Positions 7,746 to 15,116 of a stretch of DNA of 28,845 nt are shown here, piece after piece; within the stretch, counting starts at the first letter, position 1, and the number at the start of each line of letters is the position of its first letter. Below the pieces are notes generated by a model that made no database searches, was not told where the DNA came from, and saw only the letters and a list, made by a program, of their open reading frames with translations. The position numbers and the translations under genes are program-made. The DNA lies in NCBI GenBank assembly GCA_937907525.1, contig CALCIB010000319.1, positions 1 to 28,845 on the forward strand. The letters are read 5' to 3'. This stretch comes from an uncultured Planctomycetales bacterium (lineage in GTDB: Bacteria; Planctomycetota; Planctomycetia; Isosphaerales; Isosphaeraceae).

Positions 7746-8465
7746 ATGCGGAAACGAACCGAGGACGTCTTCCCCGCCGCGGCGGAAACCTCGACCGATC
7801 ATTCTCTCGAACAAGGAGATGCGTCGGAGGCCGGAGATCCCTTGCAACCCTCGTCGGCCGCCCTCGGGGCGGTCGATGGCGAGTCGGGCCGTAACGACGC
7901 CTGGCTCGTCGAGCGGACTCGGCAAGGGGACCAGGCGGCCTTCGGCGCGCTGGTGCGGCGCTACGAGCGGAAGCTGATCCGGGTGCTGGCGCGGCTGACG
8001 CGCGACCCGGAGGCGGCCCGCGACCTGGCGCAGGAGACGTTCTGGCGGGTCTACGACCGGCTGGACCGCTTCGACACCGGCCGGCGGTTCGGCCCGTGGT
8101 TGTTCCGAATCGGGGTGAACCTGGGCCTGGACCACCTCCGCCGTCGGCGGAGCGACCCGCCCCCGGGCTCCCTCGACCGGCTCCACGGCGACGACGGCGC
8201 CCGCTTCGATCCCGCCGACCCCGACCCCCGCGTCCAGGCCGAACTGGCGCAGGAGGTCCAGTTCGTTCTGGCCCAACTGCCGGTCGCGTACCGGACGATC
8301 CTGGTGCTCCGGGACCTGGAGGGGTTCTCCTCGTCCGAAGTGGCCGCGATCGTGGGAAGGCGCGAGGCGACGATCCGTTGGCGGCTGTCGAAGGCCCGCG
8401 AAAAGTTTCGACAAGTTTGGGAGCGCCGACAAGACGCGGCGCGGGAGGCGGCCAGGGACGGCTGA
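7746..8465 (+). CDS. ECF-type RNA polymerase sigma factor
   Basis: A 239-residue sigma-70 family protein with only regions 2 and 4. Region 2 spans about 61-136 (GDQAAFGALVRRYERKL, DLAQETFWRVYDRLDRF, WLFRIGVNLGLDHLRRRR) and region 4 about 171-225 (LPVAYRTILVLRDLEGFSSSEVA, then a helix-turn-helix ending in SKAREKFRQVW). It directs RNA polymerase to a small regulon, normally under control of an anti-sigma factor. About 55 residues of low-complexity sequence precede region 2, longer than usual. The start at ATG 7746 follows GGGGGGACGACGG; a GTG at 7731 is possible. Followed nine bases later by the anti-sigma gene and then the HtrA-like gene, all on one strand, so the three form an operon. Confidence 0.93.
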   Translation: MRKRTEDVFPAAAETSTDHSLEQGDASEAGDPLQPSSAALGAVDGESGRNDAWLVERTRQGDQAAFGALVRRYERKLIRVLARLTRDPEAARDLAQETFWRVYDRLDRFDTGRRFGPWLFRIGVNLGLDHLRRRRSDPPPGSLDRLHGDDGARFDPADPDPRVQAELAQEVQFVLAQLPVAYRTILVLRDLEGFSSSEVAAIVGRREATIRWRLSKAREKFRQVWERRQDAAREAARDG

Positions 8466-8474
8466 GGACCGACC

Positions 8475-9194
8475 ATGCGAAGAACGCCGGACGAGACGAC
8501 CTGCGAGTGGGTTCGCGACCGGCTCGCGCTGCGGCCGGTCGATGACGACCGCGCGGCCGACGGCGGGGAGGACGAACGTCGCGCCGTCGCGAGCCACCTG
8601 GCCGGCTGCGCGCCCTGTCGGGCCCGCCGCGACGGCCTGGCCCGGGCGCTGGAGGTCCTCCACGCCGCGGCGGCCGAGTCGCCGGTCGATCCCGACGCCC
8701 CGTCGCTGTGGCCCGCCCTCCAGGCCCGGATCGCCGCCGAGGGCCGACGGCCCCGCCCCCTCGCCGACCGCCCGCGCAAGTCCTCCCCGCGGCGCGTCGC
8801 GGCGCGCGACCGCCTGATCGGGTCGTCGGCGGTCCCCCTGGCGGCCCTGGCCGCCGCGGCGCTGCTGGCGCTGGCCGCCGCCCTGGCGTGGACCGACCGC
8901 GTCCACGAAAGGTCGGCCGCGCGCGTCCTCGCGGCCTCGGCCCCGTCGCCGGCCGCCGTCCAGGCCCCCGCGCCGACCCCGATGCCGGACGTCGCCTCCT
9001 CGCGATCGCGACCGGCCTCGGTCGCGAAGGCGGACGAGTCGACCGACCTGGCGCTGCTCGACGATCCTCCCCTGCTCGATCCCGAGGGTCGGGCGATCAT
9101 GGCGCCCCCCGCCACGCCGCCGGCCGTCCGGTTCGACCTGGATCGCGGCGTCCCCATGCCCCCCGACTCTCGGATCGCCCAGTCGGCCTATTGA
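8475..9194 (+). CDS. Membrane anti-sigma factor with zinc-binding motif
   Basis: A 239-residue protein that should bind and hold the sigma factor encoded just upstream. The N-terminal domain carries HLAGCAPC (H41, C45, C48), the HxxxCxxC motif of ZAS-type anti-sigma factors. A single membrane segment lies at about 116-139 (SSAVPLAALAAAALLALAAALAW), preceded by basic residues. This puts the zinc domain in the cytoplasm and about 100 Ala/Pro-rich residues outside. The outer part has no recognised sensor domain, so sensing may depend on a partner, for which the PDZ-containing neighbour is the obvious candidate. Starts at ATG 8475 after TGAGGACC, nine bases after the sigma gene stop. Confidence 0.88.
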   Translation: MRRTPDETTCEWVRDRLALRPVDDDRAADGGEDERRAVASHLAGCAPCRARRDGLARALEVLHAAAAESPVDPDAPSLWPALQARIAAEGRRPRPLADRPRKSSPRRVAARDRLIGSSAVPLAALAAAALLALAAALAWTDRVHERSAARVLAASAPSPAAVQAPAPTPMPDVASSRSRPASVAKADESTDLALLDDPPLLDPEGRAIMAPPATPPAVRFDLDRGVPMPPDSRIAQSAY

Positions 9195-9233
9195 CCACGG
9201 CCGGACCCGAGCCGCCCGGAGAATCCCCCCGCG

Positions 9234-10670
9234 ATGGACGCCTCGGTTCGGAATCGCCTGGTCCTCTGGCTCGCCAGCGGCCTGTTCGTCGCGGCGCTGG
9301 CGCTGGCCGCCGCGTCGCGACGACCGCCGCCGCGGGCCGAGGTCGACGCCGCCGACCGGGCGCTGGCCCGCTGGCTGGCCTCCTCCGGAGCGCTCGAGGA
9401 CGGCCCCAAGCTCCCCGCCGCGGCGGAGCCGGGATTCCCGACGACCGCCCCCCGGGCGGACCCGGCGTTCTCGGAAGAGGGGGACGACCTCGAACGCCGA
9501 GACGACGACCTCCTGTTCGCCGCCATGGAACGGCTGGAACGGCGGTTGGCCGCCGGCATGGTCCGGGCGCGCGAGTCGGTCGTGACCCTGGAATACACCG
9601 AGTCCGACGCCCCCGACGACGAGCGCAGCGCCGCGGTCGGCGTGGTGGTCGACGGCCCTCGCGGCGACGTGCTGGCCGTTCGGATCGATCGCCCCCGGCC
9701 GGCCTCCGACAAGTCCGACGCCCCCGCCCCGATCGTCGCCCGCGACGTCTTCGGCCGCCGCCTCCTCGCCCGCTGGATCGCCGCCGACCTCGAAACCGGG
9801 CTGACCCTGCTGGGGATCCCCGCCGGCGTCCTCCGCTCCATCCATCCGGCCCCCGAGGGCCCCGCCCTGGGCGCCCAGGTCTTCGTCGTGGGCAACCCCT
9901 TCGGTCTGGGCCACTCGGTCGTCCAGGGGCGGATCGCCGGGCTCGACCGCTCGCTGAAGATGCGCGACCATCAGATCAACGGCCTGATCCAGGTGCAGTT
10001 CCCCATCTCCCCGGGCGACACCGGCGCGGCGGTGGTGAACCACCGCGGTTGGTGGCTGGGCCTGGTCCGCGGGGTCGACGTTCACGCGGCGGAACGTCCC
10101 GGAGGGCACGAGTTCAGCTTCGCCATTCCCGCCGACGACGCCCTCTGGATCGGCGAGCAACTCCGCGAACGCGGGCGGGTCGACCGCGCCTACCTCGGCG
10201 TCCGCCTCGCCGCCGACCCGGGCGACCCCGACGCTCCCGAGGGCGCCCCGCTCCGGGACGTCCTCCCGGATACTCCCGCCGCCAAGGCCGGCCTCCAACC
10301 CGGCGACCGCGTCGTCTCCTTCGACGGCCGGCCGATCCGCTCCTCGCCCGACCTCACCCGACGCCTGGACCTCACCCCGGCCGGCAAGTTCGTCCGTCTG
10401 GAGATCGTCCGCGACGGCCCCGGACCCCAACCCTCCCAGCGCAGCGTCTGGGTCCACGCCGGCGACCGCCCCCAACCGCCGACCCTGGCCGAACGGACGC
10501 CGGCGCCGCCGTCGCCCCCCCCCTCCCCCGTCGTCACGCCGACCTCCGCCGTCGTCCCGGCCACCTCCCTGGCCGAACGGCTCGACCGGCTGGAACGCCG
10601 CCTGGACCGCCTGGAACAGGCGCGACCGACCCCGCCGACGACGTCGGTATCGACGTCGAAAGCCCCCTGA
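9234..10670 (+). CDS. HtrA-like trypsin-fold PDZ protein, catalytic triad lost (pseudoprotease)
   Basis: A 478-residue membrane-anchored protein: N-terminal segment at about 9-27, a spacer, a trypsin-like fold at about 112-310, one PDZ domain at about 318-405, a Pro-rich linker and a short Leu/Arg coiled coil (446-462). The fold is marked by VGNPFGLG (219-226), the block LIQVQFPISPGDTGAAV and the following FAIPADDA. The active site is not conserved: the Ser motif GNSGG reads GDTGA (Thr at 263), the Asp position in ETGLTLL is Gly189, and the TNNHV region reads LAVRI (147-151) without His. Proteolysis is therefore unlikely. The PDZ domain (GLQPGDRVVSFDGRPI) looks intact. As third gene of the sigma/anti-sigma operon, it may sense or present unfolded peptides to the anti-sigma factor; this role is inferred. 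Confidence 0.88.
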   Translation: MDASVRNRLVLWLASGLFVAALALAAASRRPPPRAEVDAADRALARWLASSGALEDGPKLPAAAEPGFPTTAPRADPAFSEEGDDLERRDDDLLFAAMERLERRLAAGMVRARESVVTLEYTESDAPDDERSAAVGVVVDGPRGDVLAVRIDRPRPASDKSDAPAPIVARDVFGRRLLARWIAADLETGLTLLGIPAGVLRSIHPAPEGPALGAQVFVVGNPFGLGHSVVQGRIAGLDRSLKMRDHQINGLIQVQFPISPGDTGAAVVNHRGWWLGLVRGVDVHAAERPGGHEFSFAIPADDALWIGEQLRERGRVDRAYLGVRLAADPGDPDAPEGAPLRDVLPDTPAAKAGLQPGDRVVSFDGRPIRSSPDLTRRLDLTPAGKFVRLEIVRDGPGPQPSQRSVWVHAGDRPQPPTLAERTPAPPSPPPSPVVTPTSAVVPATSLAERLDRLERRLDRLEQARPTPPTTSVSTSKAP

Positions 10671-10740
10671 GCGCGCGGTTCGTCCAGAGACCCGACACTT
10701 ACCGAATCGCTCATGCGACATCCCCGCGGCCCGACGCAGA

Positions 10741-10875
10741 ACGTCCTCCCCCCCTTGAGCGAGAAGGCGGCCGAAGGCCGGATGAGGGGGCGACCGCCGT
10801 CGCATCCCGCGGACGGCCCTGACTTTGAAGTCCACGGCTTTCGGTCGCGCCCCCCCTCATCCGCCCCTTGGAACG
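10741..10875. repeat. Diverged copy of the GC-rich palindromic repeat
   Basis: Contains CCCCCCTTGAG, GGCGGCCGAAGGCCGGATGAGGGGG and, at the far end, CCCCCCCTCATCCG. These are the same elements, in the same order, as the arms of the repeats at 7402 and 28659, but diverged and shorter. It lies 70 bases after the HtrA-like gene and could also end the operon transcript. Confidence 0.65.
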
Positions 10876-10914
10876 CTGCCGAAACAACTTCCCGTGAACG
10901 ACCTGAGAGAGAAT

Positions 10915-10994
10915 ATCCACGGATTTCTCAGATTAACACAGATTAAATTGAATTTTCCGATCTGAATCTGCGTCAATCTGGGTAATCCGTGGAT
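10915..10994. repeat. 30-bp inverted repeat (ATCCACGGATT family)
   Basis: Left arm 10915-10944 begins ATCCACGGATTTCTCAGATT; the reverse complement of the right arm 10965-10994 begins ATCCACGGATTACCCAGATT. The two differ at only about five of 30 positions and are separated by a 20-base AT-rich loop. The sequence is much less GC-rich than its surroundings and looks like an interspersed element. Related ATCCACGGATTA-type repeats occur, from memory, in many environmental bacterial genomes. Confidence 0.8.
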
Positions 10995-11121
10995 GAATTC
11001 CACGACGGAGAAGGCGCCGGCCGTCTACGAGGCTCTTGATTCCCCGGATTTACGGTTCGAGGCCACGCGAGTCGACCCCGGAGGATTCCCGGAAGTTATT
11101 TCGGCGGCGTTCCTCGGGGCA

Positions 11122-11144
11122 CCTTCTCCCACAAGGGGAGAAGG
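11122..11144. repeat. Short hairpin repeat (CCTTCTCCC/GGGAGAAGG)
   Basis: A perfect 9-bp stem with an ACAAG loop, followed by GGGGATG. It belongs to the same family of short hairpins as 19-39 and the arms of the large palindromic repeats. Confidence 0.6.
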
Positions 11145-11667
11145 GGGGATGTAAGCCCGCCATCGATGGTTTTCGACAAAGCACTTCGGACTCCAAATCC
11201 CAGACGGCGTGGCCTCGCCGTCACGGCCTCCGGCGCTCGTGATCCATAACCGTACACGAACTCACATCTCTATTCACGACAATCGATTCGCCGCCCGCCC
11301 CCTCGCCTTCGCGTCGCCGCGGTCGACGGCCGCATTAGCCCGGTGACCGTCCGGTCATCACTTGGTTTGGCGATGGCGGGCTCTCGCCGTCGGACTTCAT
11401 GATGAGCCGACGCTTTGGGTGACGCCACCGATCGCGGGGCCTTCGGACCAACCGCGCCGCCCTCGAAGGGGAAGGCGTCTGGACGAACAGGCCCGTCGCG
11501 CCTCGGTCCCGATCGCCCCTGAGATCGGAAATCCTTGCAACCCTAGTGACAGGTCCGCGTGGCCGTCGTCTCTCCTTGTTGTTTTGAGAGATGACGGCGC
11601 GCCCGGCGTTCGTCCGCCGATGGGACGGCCTCGACCTCGATCCAACACCAGGAACCGGGAGACTTCC

Positions 11668-12636
11668 ATGATGCGCGACCTTCGACGAACCGCCCCGCTC
11701 CTCGCCTTCGCCATCGCCCTGACCGCGATCCCCGCCGCCCACGCCGGCGAAATCGTCGCCTGGGGCAACGACGAATACGGTCTGGTCTCGGGCGCGCCGG
11801 TCGGCGACGACTTCACCGCCCTCGTCGCCACCCCCCATACCGCCTTCGCGCTGCGGGCCAACGGCTCCATCGTCGCCTGGGGCCGGGACGACGGGGGCTT
11901 GGTCACGAGCATGCCGACGGATACAGGGTTCATCGCCCTTGCGACCGGCCTGTACACCGCTTATGCGCTGCGGGCCGACGGCTCCATCGCCGCCTGGGGC
12001 GACGACGCATACCACCTGGTCACGGGCGCGCCGACCGACGACGGATTCGCCGCCATCGCCGCGGGCTCCGGCTCCGCCTACGCGCTAAAGGCCGACGGCT
12101 CCATCGTCACCTGGGGCAACAGTCCTTCGGGCGTGCCGACCGAGGACGGTTTCGCCGCCATCGCCGCGGGCGGCGGGAACGGCCTGGCGCTGCGGGCCGA
12201 CGGCTCCATCGCCGCCTGGGGCGACGACGGATACGGTCTGGTCTCGGACGCGCCGACCGAAGGCGGGTTCGCCGCCATCGCCACGGACTACTCAGCCGGC
12301 TACGCCGTGCGCGCCGATGGCTTCGTCGCCGACTGGGGAGCGGCCTGGGGCATGCCGTACACCAACGGAATCTCCACGGTCGCCGCAAGCAACGCCTTCG
12401 CCCTTGCGTTGCGCGCCGACGGCTCCGTCACCGCCTGGGGCGACGACTCTTACGGCCAGGTCTCGGACGCGCCGGGCGGGGCCGGCTTCACCGCCATCGC
12501 CGCGAGTGGCGGCGGGACCGCGTTCGCCCTGCGTTCGTCGGCGGCGCCGGAACCGGCGAGCGTGGCGATGCTGGCGCTCGGCGCGGGGGTCGCCGTCGTC
12601 GCGGCGGCGCGGCGGCGGGCGAAGGGGGAGGTTTGA
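11668..12636 (+). CDS. PEP-CTERM protein with RCC1-type repeats
   Basis: A 322-residue exported protein. The ATG at 11668 follows CCGGGAGACTTCC and starts a signal peptide (1-26, ending AHA). The body is about seven repeats of 37-40 residues with the core ALRADGSIAAWGDDxYGxVSxAPxxxGFxAIA, the RCC1-type beta-propeller repeat as found in many bacterial surface proteins. It ends with a PEP-CTERM sorting signal: PEPAS (294-298), a hydrophobic helix, then RRRAKGEV. Proteins of this kind are recognised by an exosortase, cleaved and attached at or beyond the outer membrane; the exosortase is not in this window. The ligand is unknown. A second PEP-CTERM gene follows 89 bases downstream on the same strand. 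Confidence 0.9.
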   Translation: MMRDLRRTAPLLAFAIALTAIPAAHAGEIVAWGNDEYGLVSGAPVGDDFTALVATPHTAFALRANGSIVAWGRDDGGLVTSMPTDTGFIALATGLYTAYALRADGSIAAWGDDAYHLVTGAPTDDGFAAIAAGSGSAYALKADGSIVTWGNSPSGVPTEDGFAAIAAGGGNGLALRADGSIAAWGDDGYGLVSDAPTEGGFAAIATDYSAGYAVRADGFVADWGAAWGMPYTNGISTVAASNAFALALRADGSVTAWGDDSYGQVSDAPGGAGFTAIAASGGGTAFALRSSAAPEPASVAMLALGAGVAVVAAARRRAKGEV

Positions 12637-12725
12637 CGAGGCGGTCCGCCTCGCGCGCGACGGTTCGACGCGCGCCGTCGGGTCTCTCAACGTCGGACCT
12701 TTCGGAAGACCAGGAGGAACGATTC

Positions 12726-13853
12726 ATGATTCTGCATTTGCGTATGCGTTTCGCGGGACTCCTCGGGTTGCTGGCCTTCGCCGCGACGCCGAGCCGGGCC
12801 GATTTCCGGTACGAACTCGTCGACCTCGGGACGCTGGGGGGCGACCACAGCGCCGCCCACGACGTGAACGCGTCGGGGCGGGTCGTCGGGTGGTCGCACA
12901 CGGCCTCGGGGGAGGTTCACGCCTTCCTTTACGACGGGACCGCGATGCGCGACCTCGGCGCGCCGTCGGGGTTGGGTAGTCACGCCTCGGGCCTGAACGA
13001 CGCCGGACGGGTCGTCGGCAATTACGATTTCGTCGAGCCGGAAGTCGGTGGGTTCCGCGCGTTCGCGTACGACGGTTCCACGATGCGCGACGTCCCGGAT
13101 CTCGGCGGGATTTCGGCCGCCGCCACCGCGATCAACAACTCGGGATTGATCGTGGGCTACTCTTACGTGGCCGGGAGCTACATCGAGGTCCATGCGTTCG
13201 TGAACGACGGGGCCGCGGTGACCGACCTGGGCACGCTGGGCGGACTCGGGAGTTACGCCTCCGACGTCAACGAGAACGGCGTCGTCGTCGGCGATTCGAC
13301 GACCGCGGGGAGCGGAGGCCAACTCGCGTTCATCTATGATGGAACGACGATGAAATCGCTGGGGACGCTCGGCGGCTTCTTCAGCTTCGCGACGAAGATC
13401 AACGACGCGGGCTGGGTCGTCGGGTCGTCCGACACCGCGGACGGCATCCAGCACGGGTTCCTCTACGACGGCTCGACGATGCGCGACCTGGGCGACCTGG
13501 GCGGCGGCTGGAGCGGCGCGCAGGCGATCAACAACGTCGGCCAGGTCGTCGGCTTCGCCAGCGCGGCGGCGGGTACGCCGATGAGGGCCTTCCTCTATGA
13601 GAACGGAGCGATGGCGGACCTGAACGACCTGATCGACCCCTCGTCGGGGTGGACGTTGAACTACGCGCAGGGGATCAACGACGCGGGCTGGATCGTCGGC
13701 TATGGCGAGACCCCGGACGGCCGCCAACGCGCCTTCCTGCTGAAGCCGGGGCCCGCCGCCGTGCCCGAGCCGGCGAGCGTGGCGATGCTGGCGCTCGGCG
13801 CGGGGGTCGTCGCGGCGGCGGCGCTCCGGCGGCGGCGGGCGACGGTCGGCTGA
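12726..13853 (+). CDS. PEP-CTERM protein with HAF repeats
   Basis: A 375-residue exported protein. The ATG at 12726 follows CAGGAGGAACGATTC, a strong ribosome binding site. This supports it over the frame's earlier ATG at 12633, which overlaps the previous gene. The signal peptide is residues 1-25. The body repeats a roughly 45-50-residue unit with the pattern DLGTLGG, then A-x-x-IN-x-x-G-x-VVG, then HAFLYDGxxMxDLG, the extracellular HAF-type repeat. The C-terminus is a PEP-CTERM signal, PEPAS (347-351), a hydrophobic stretch and RRRRATVG. It is nearly the same as that of the gene before it, including a 40-bp stretch of identical DNA. Probably one transcription unit with the RCC1-type gene. 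No enzymatic motif is seen. Confidence 0.9.
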   Translation: MILHLRMRFAGLLGLLAFAATPSRADFRYELVDLGTLGGDHSAAHDVNASGRVVGWSHTASGEVHAFLYDGTAMRDLGAPSGLGSHASGLNDAGRVVGNYDFVEPEVGGFRAFAYDGSTMRDVPDLGGISAAATAINNSGLIVGYSYVAGSYIEVHAFVNDGAAVTDLGTLGGLGSYASDVNENGVVVGDSTTAGSGGQLAFIYDGTTMKSLGTLGGFFSFATKINDAGWVVGSSDTADGIQHGFLYDGSTMRDLGDLGGGWSGAQAINNVGQVVGFASAAAGTPMRAFLYENGAMADLNDLIDPSSGWTLNYAQGINDAGWIVGYGETPDGRQRAFLLKPGPAAVPEPASVAMLALGAGVVAAAALRRRRATVG

Positions 13854-13872
13854 TCGCGACGGGCCGCCGATC

Positions 13873-13911
13873 CCGCGTCCGGGCGCGCCGCGACGGCGCT
13901 CCCGGACGCGG
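13873..13911. terminator. Strong hairpin between convergent genes
   Basis: An 11-bp perfect stem CCGCGTCCGGG/CCCGGACGCGG encloses, after a single mismatch, a further 6-bp stem GCGCCG/CGGCGC with loop CGA. It fills almost the whole gap between the HAF-repeat gene and the convergent LuxR-type gene. There is no T-run, but the position suggests a bidirectional transcription stop. Confidence 0.65.
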
Positions 13912-14733
13912 TCAATCCGCTTCGTTGGAGTCCGTCCAGGCGAACCGGCCTCCCCAGCCGCGACGGACCCAACGGGCCAGCAGTTCCGGACGGCTTTGGA
14001 CGTCGAAGTGGTCGTAGATCCGCTTGACGTAGTGGTTGACCGTGTTTCGGGCCATCCCCAGCCGCGCGGCGATCTGCTTGTCGGAATCGCCCTCCAGCGC
14101 GCACCGCAACACCTGACGGGTCCGCGGCGACAGGGTCGAGGGCGAGGGGTCGGAATACCCCGCCAGGACGCCGCCGACCAGCGGGGCGATCAGACCGTGG
14201 GCCGCGCCGACCACGGCCTTCGCCCGCTTCGAAAAGTCCCGGTCGCCGATCGGGCGGACCAGGACGACCCCCATGCTCATCCCGTTGCGCTGGGGGAGGA
14301 TGCAATACGTCATCACGTCGGCCCGCGAGGGCCCGTGGTAGGACTGAAAATACTCGGTCGGGTACCAGTCGGCGTCGGGCACCATGTCCGGCCGAGAGAG
14401 GCAAGGGCCCTCGCCGCGCTCGGTCGCGGCGATGTACGCGGCGAGCATGGGGTTGAAGTCGAAGCCGCGGCGCGCGAACTCCTCGTTCATCGCGAGCCAA
14501 TATTCGATCTCAAGCCCGCTCCGCTCCCAGCCCCAGCCGGTGACTTCTCGGATGACGGTCGGCCGCAACTGGGCCTCGTACTCGGTCGCCACGGGGGCGC
14601 CCGCGACGCGCGCGGCCCAACCGAGCAGGTGCCCCCGCCACGACCTCGGATCGTCCCCCAACTCCCGGCATTCGCCGACCAGGTTGTGGATCGACCGATA
14701 GTCCGCGCCGCGCAAGTAAGACGATTTGGCCAT
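13912..14733 (-). CDS. LuxR-type helix-turn-helix transcriptional regulator
   Basis: A 273-residue protein whose C-terminal part (about 198-258) is a LuxR/GerE helix-turn-helix: LSPRTRQVLRCALEGDSDKQIAARLGMARNTVNHYVKRIYDHF. The N-terminal 190 residues have no response-regulator receiver pattern and no recognised autoinducer-binding motif. They contain aromatic-rich stretches (WYPTEYFQSYHG) and may bind a small ligand in a PAS- or GAF-like fold. The ATG at 14733 follows GGAGGCGTCC. It faces the two PEP-CTERM genes across a hairpin and is divergent from the Uma2 gene. The targets are unknown; surface-protein genes nearby are possible but unproven. Confidence 0.88.
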   Translation of the reverse strand: MAKSSYLRGADYRSIHNLVGECRELGDDPRSWRGHLLGWAARVAGAPVATEYEAQLRPTVIREVTGWGWERSGLEIEYWLAMNEEFARRGFDFNPMLAAYIAATERGEGPCLSRPDMVPDADWYPTEYFQSYHGPSRADVMTYCILPQRNGMSMGVVLVRPIGDRDFSKRAKAVVGAAHGLIAPLVGGVLAGYSDPSPSTLSPRTRQVLRCALEGDSDKQIAARLGMARNTVNHYVKRIYDHFDVQSRPELLARWVRRGWGGRFAWTDSNEAD

Positions 14734-15116
14734 GGACGCCTCCGTCGAACCGCTCGCCGGTCCTCGACGAGTCGATTCCGCGTCGGTTCATCTCAATTCG
14801 TGTTCCGGCCTTCATCGGCCGCCCGCGGGGCGGCGTTCGAGCGACCGACCGAGCCTCGAGGCCGCCTCGTCGTCGAGGTCGTCGCCGATGGGTCGAAGCG
14901 GTCATCCCATGCACTCCGGTTTCATCAAACGTCGACCGGGATACAATACAATACAAAGAACGACTCAATCAATACCGACGTTTTCCGTCAACCCCGACGC
15001 GCCTCGGGCGTCGGTTCGCGAAAACGCCCTGTCCGGCGGCGCCCGGCCATGGTACAACCATGCTGAACGCCTGATTCGACGTCGCCCGTCGCGACGCGAC
15101 GCTCGGGAGCATCGCC
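14734..15116. other. Divergent intergenic region with ATACA tandem repeat
   Basis: Lies between the LuxR-type and Uma2 genes. At 14941-14955 the unit ATACA is repeated three times in a short AT-rich patch that runs to about 14990, the likely promoter area for one or both genes. TACAAT occurs twice there on the plus strand (14942-14947 and 14947-14952) as possible -10 elements, but no convincing -35 element is present. No gene is supported. Confidence 0.4.

Larger units (their letters stand above)
10671..11667. other. Repeat-rich gene-free region of about 1 kb
   Basis: No gene is supported. It holds three inverted-repeat structures described separately (10741-10875, 10915-10994, 11122-11144). 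There is also a 14-bp operator-like palindrome TGACCG-TC-CGGTCA at 11344-11357, and a TCTCT/AGAGA inverted repeat around 11569-11592, upstream of the PEP-CTERM gene. The open frame from 11362 into the next gene is not believable as coding because it lacks a signal peptide start and reads as low-complexity sequence. Confidence 0.6.

Noticed and set aside
8708..10822. Plus-strand open frame of 704 codons across the anti-sigma and HtrA-like genes
   Set aside because: Pro/Arg-rich shadow in another frame of recognised genes; no family pattern.
7695..10835. Very long open frame of 1046 codons on the minus strand
   Set aside because: It is antisense to the sigma / anti-sigma / HtrA-like operon, whose proteins are recognised. 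The translated sequence is Gly/Arg/Asp-rich low complexity, a by-product of high GC at third positions.
11362..11667. Upstream extension of the RCC1-type gene
   Set aside because: It would bury the clear signal peptide starting at 11668 behind 100 low-complexity residues.
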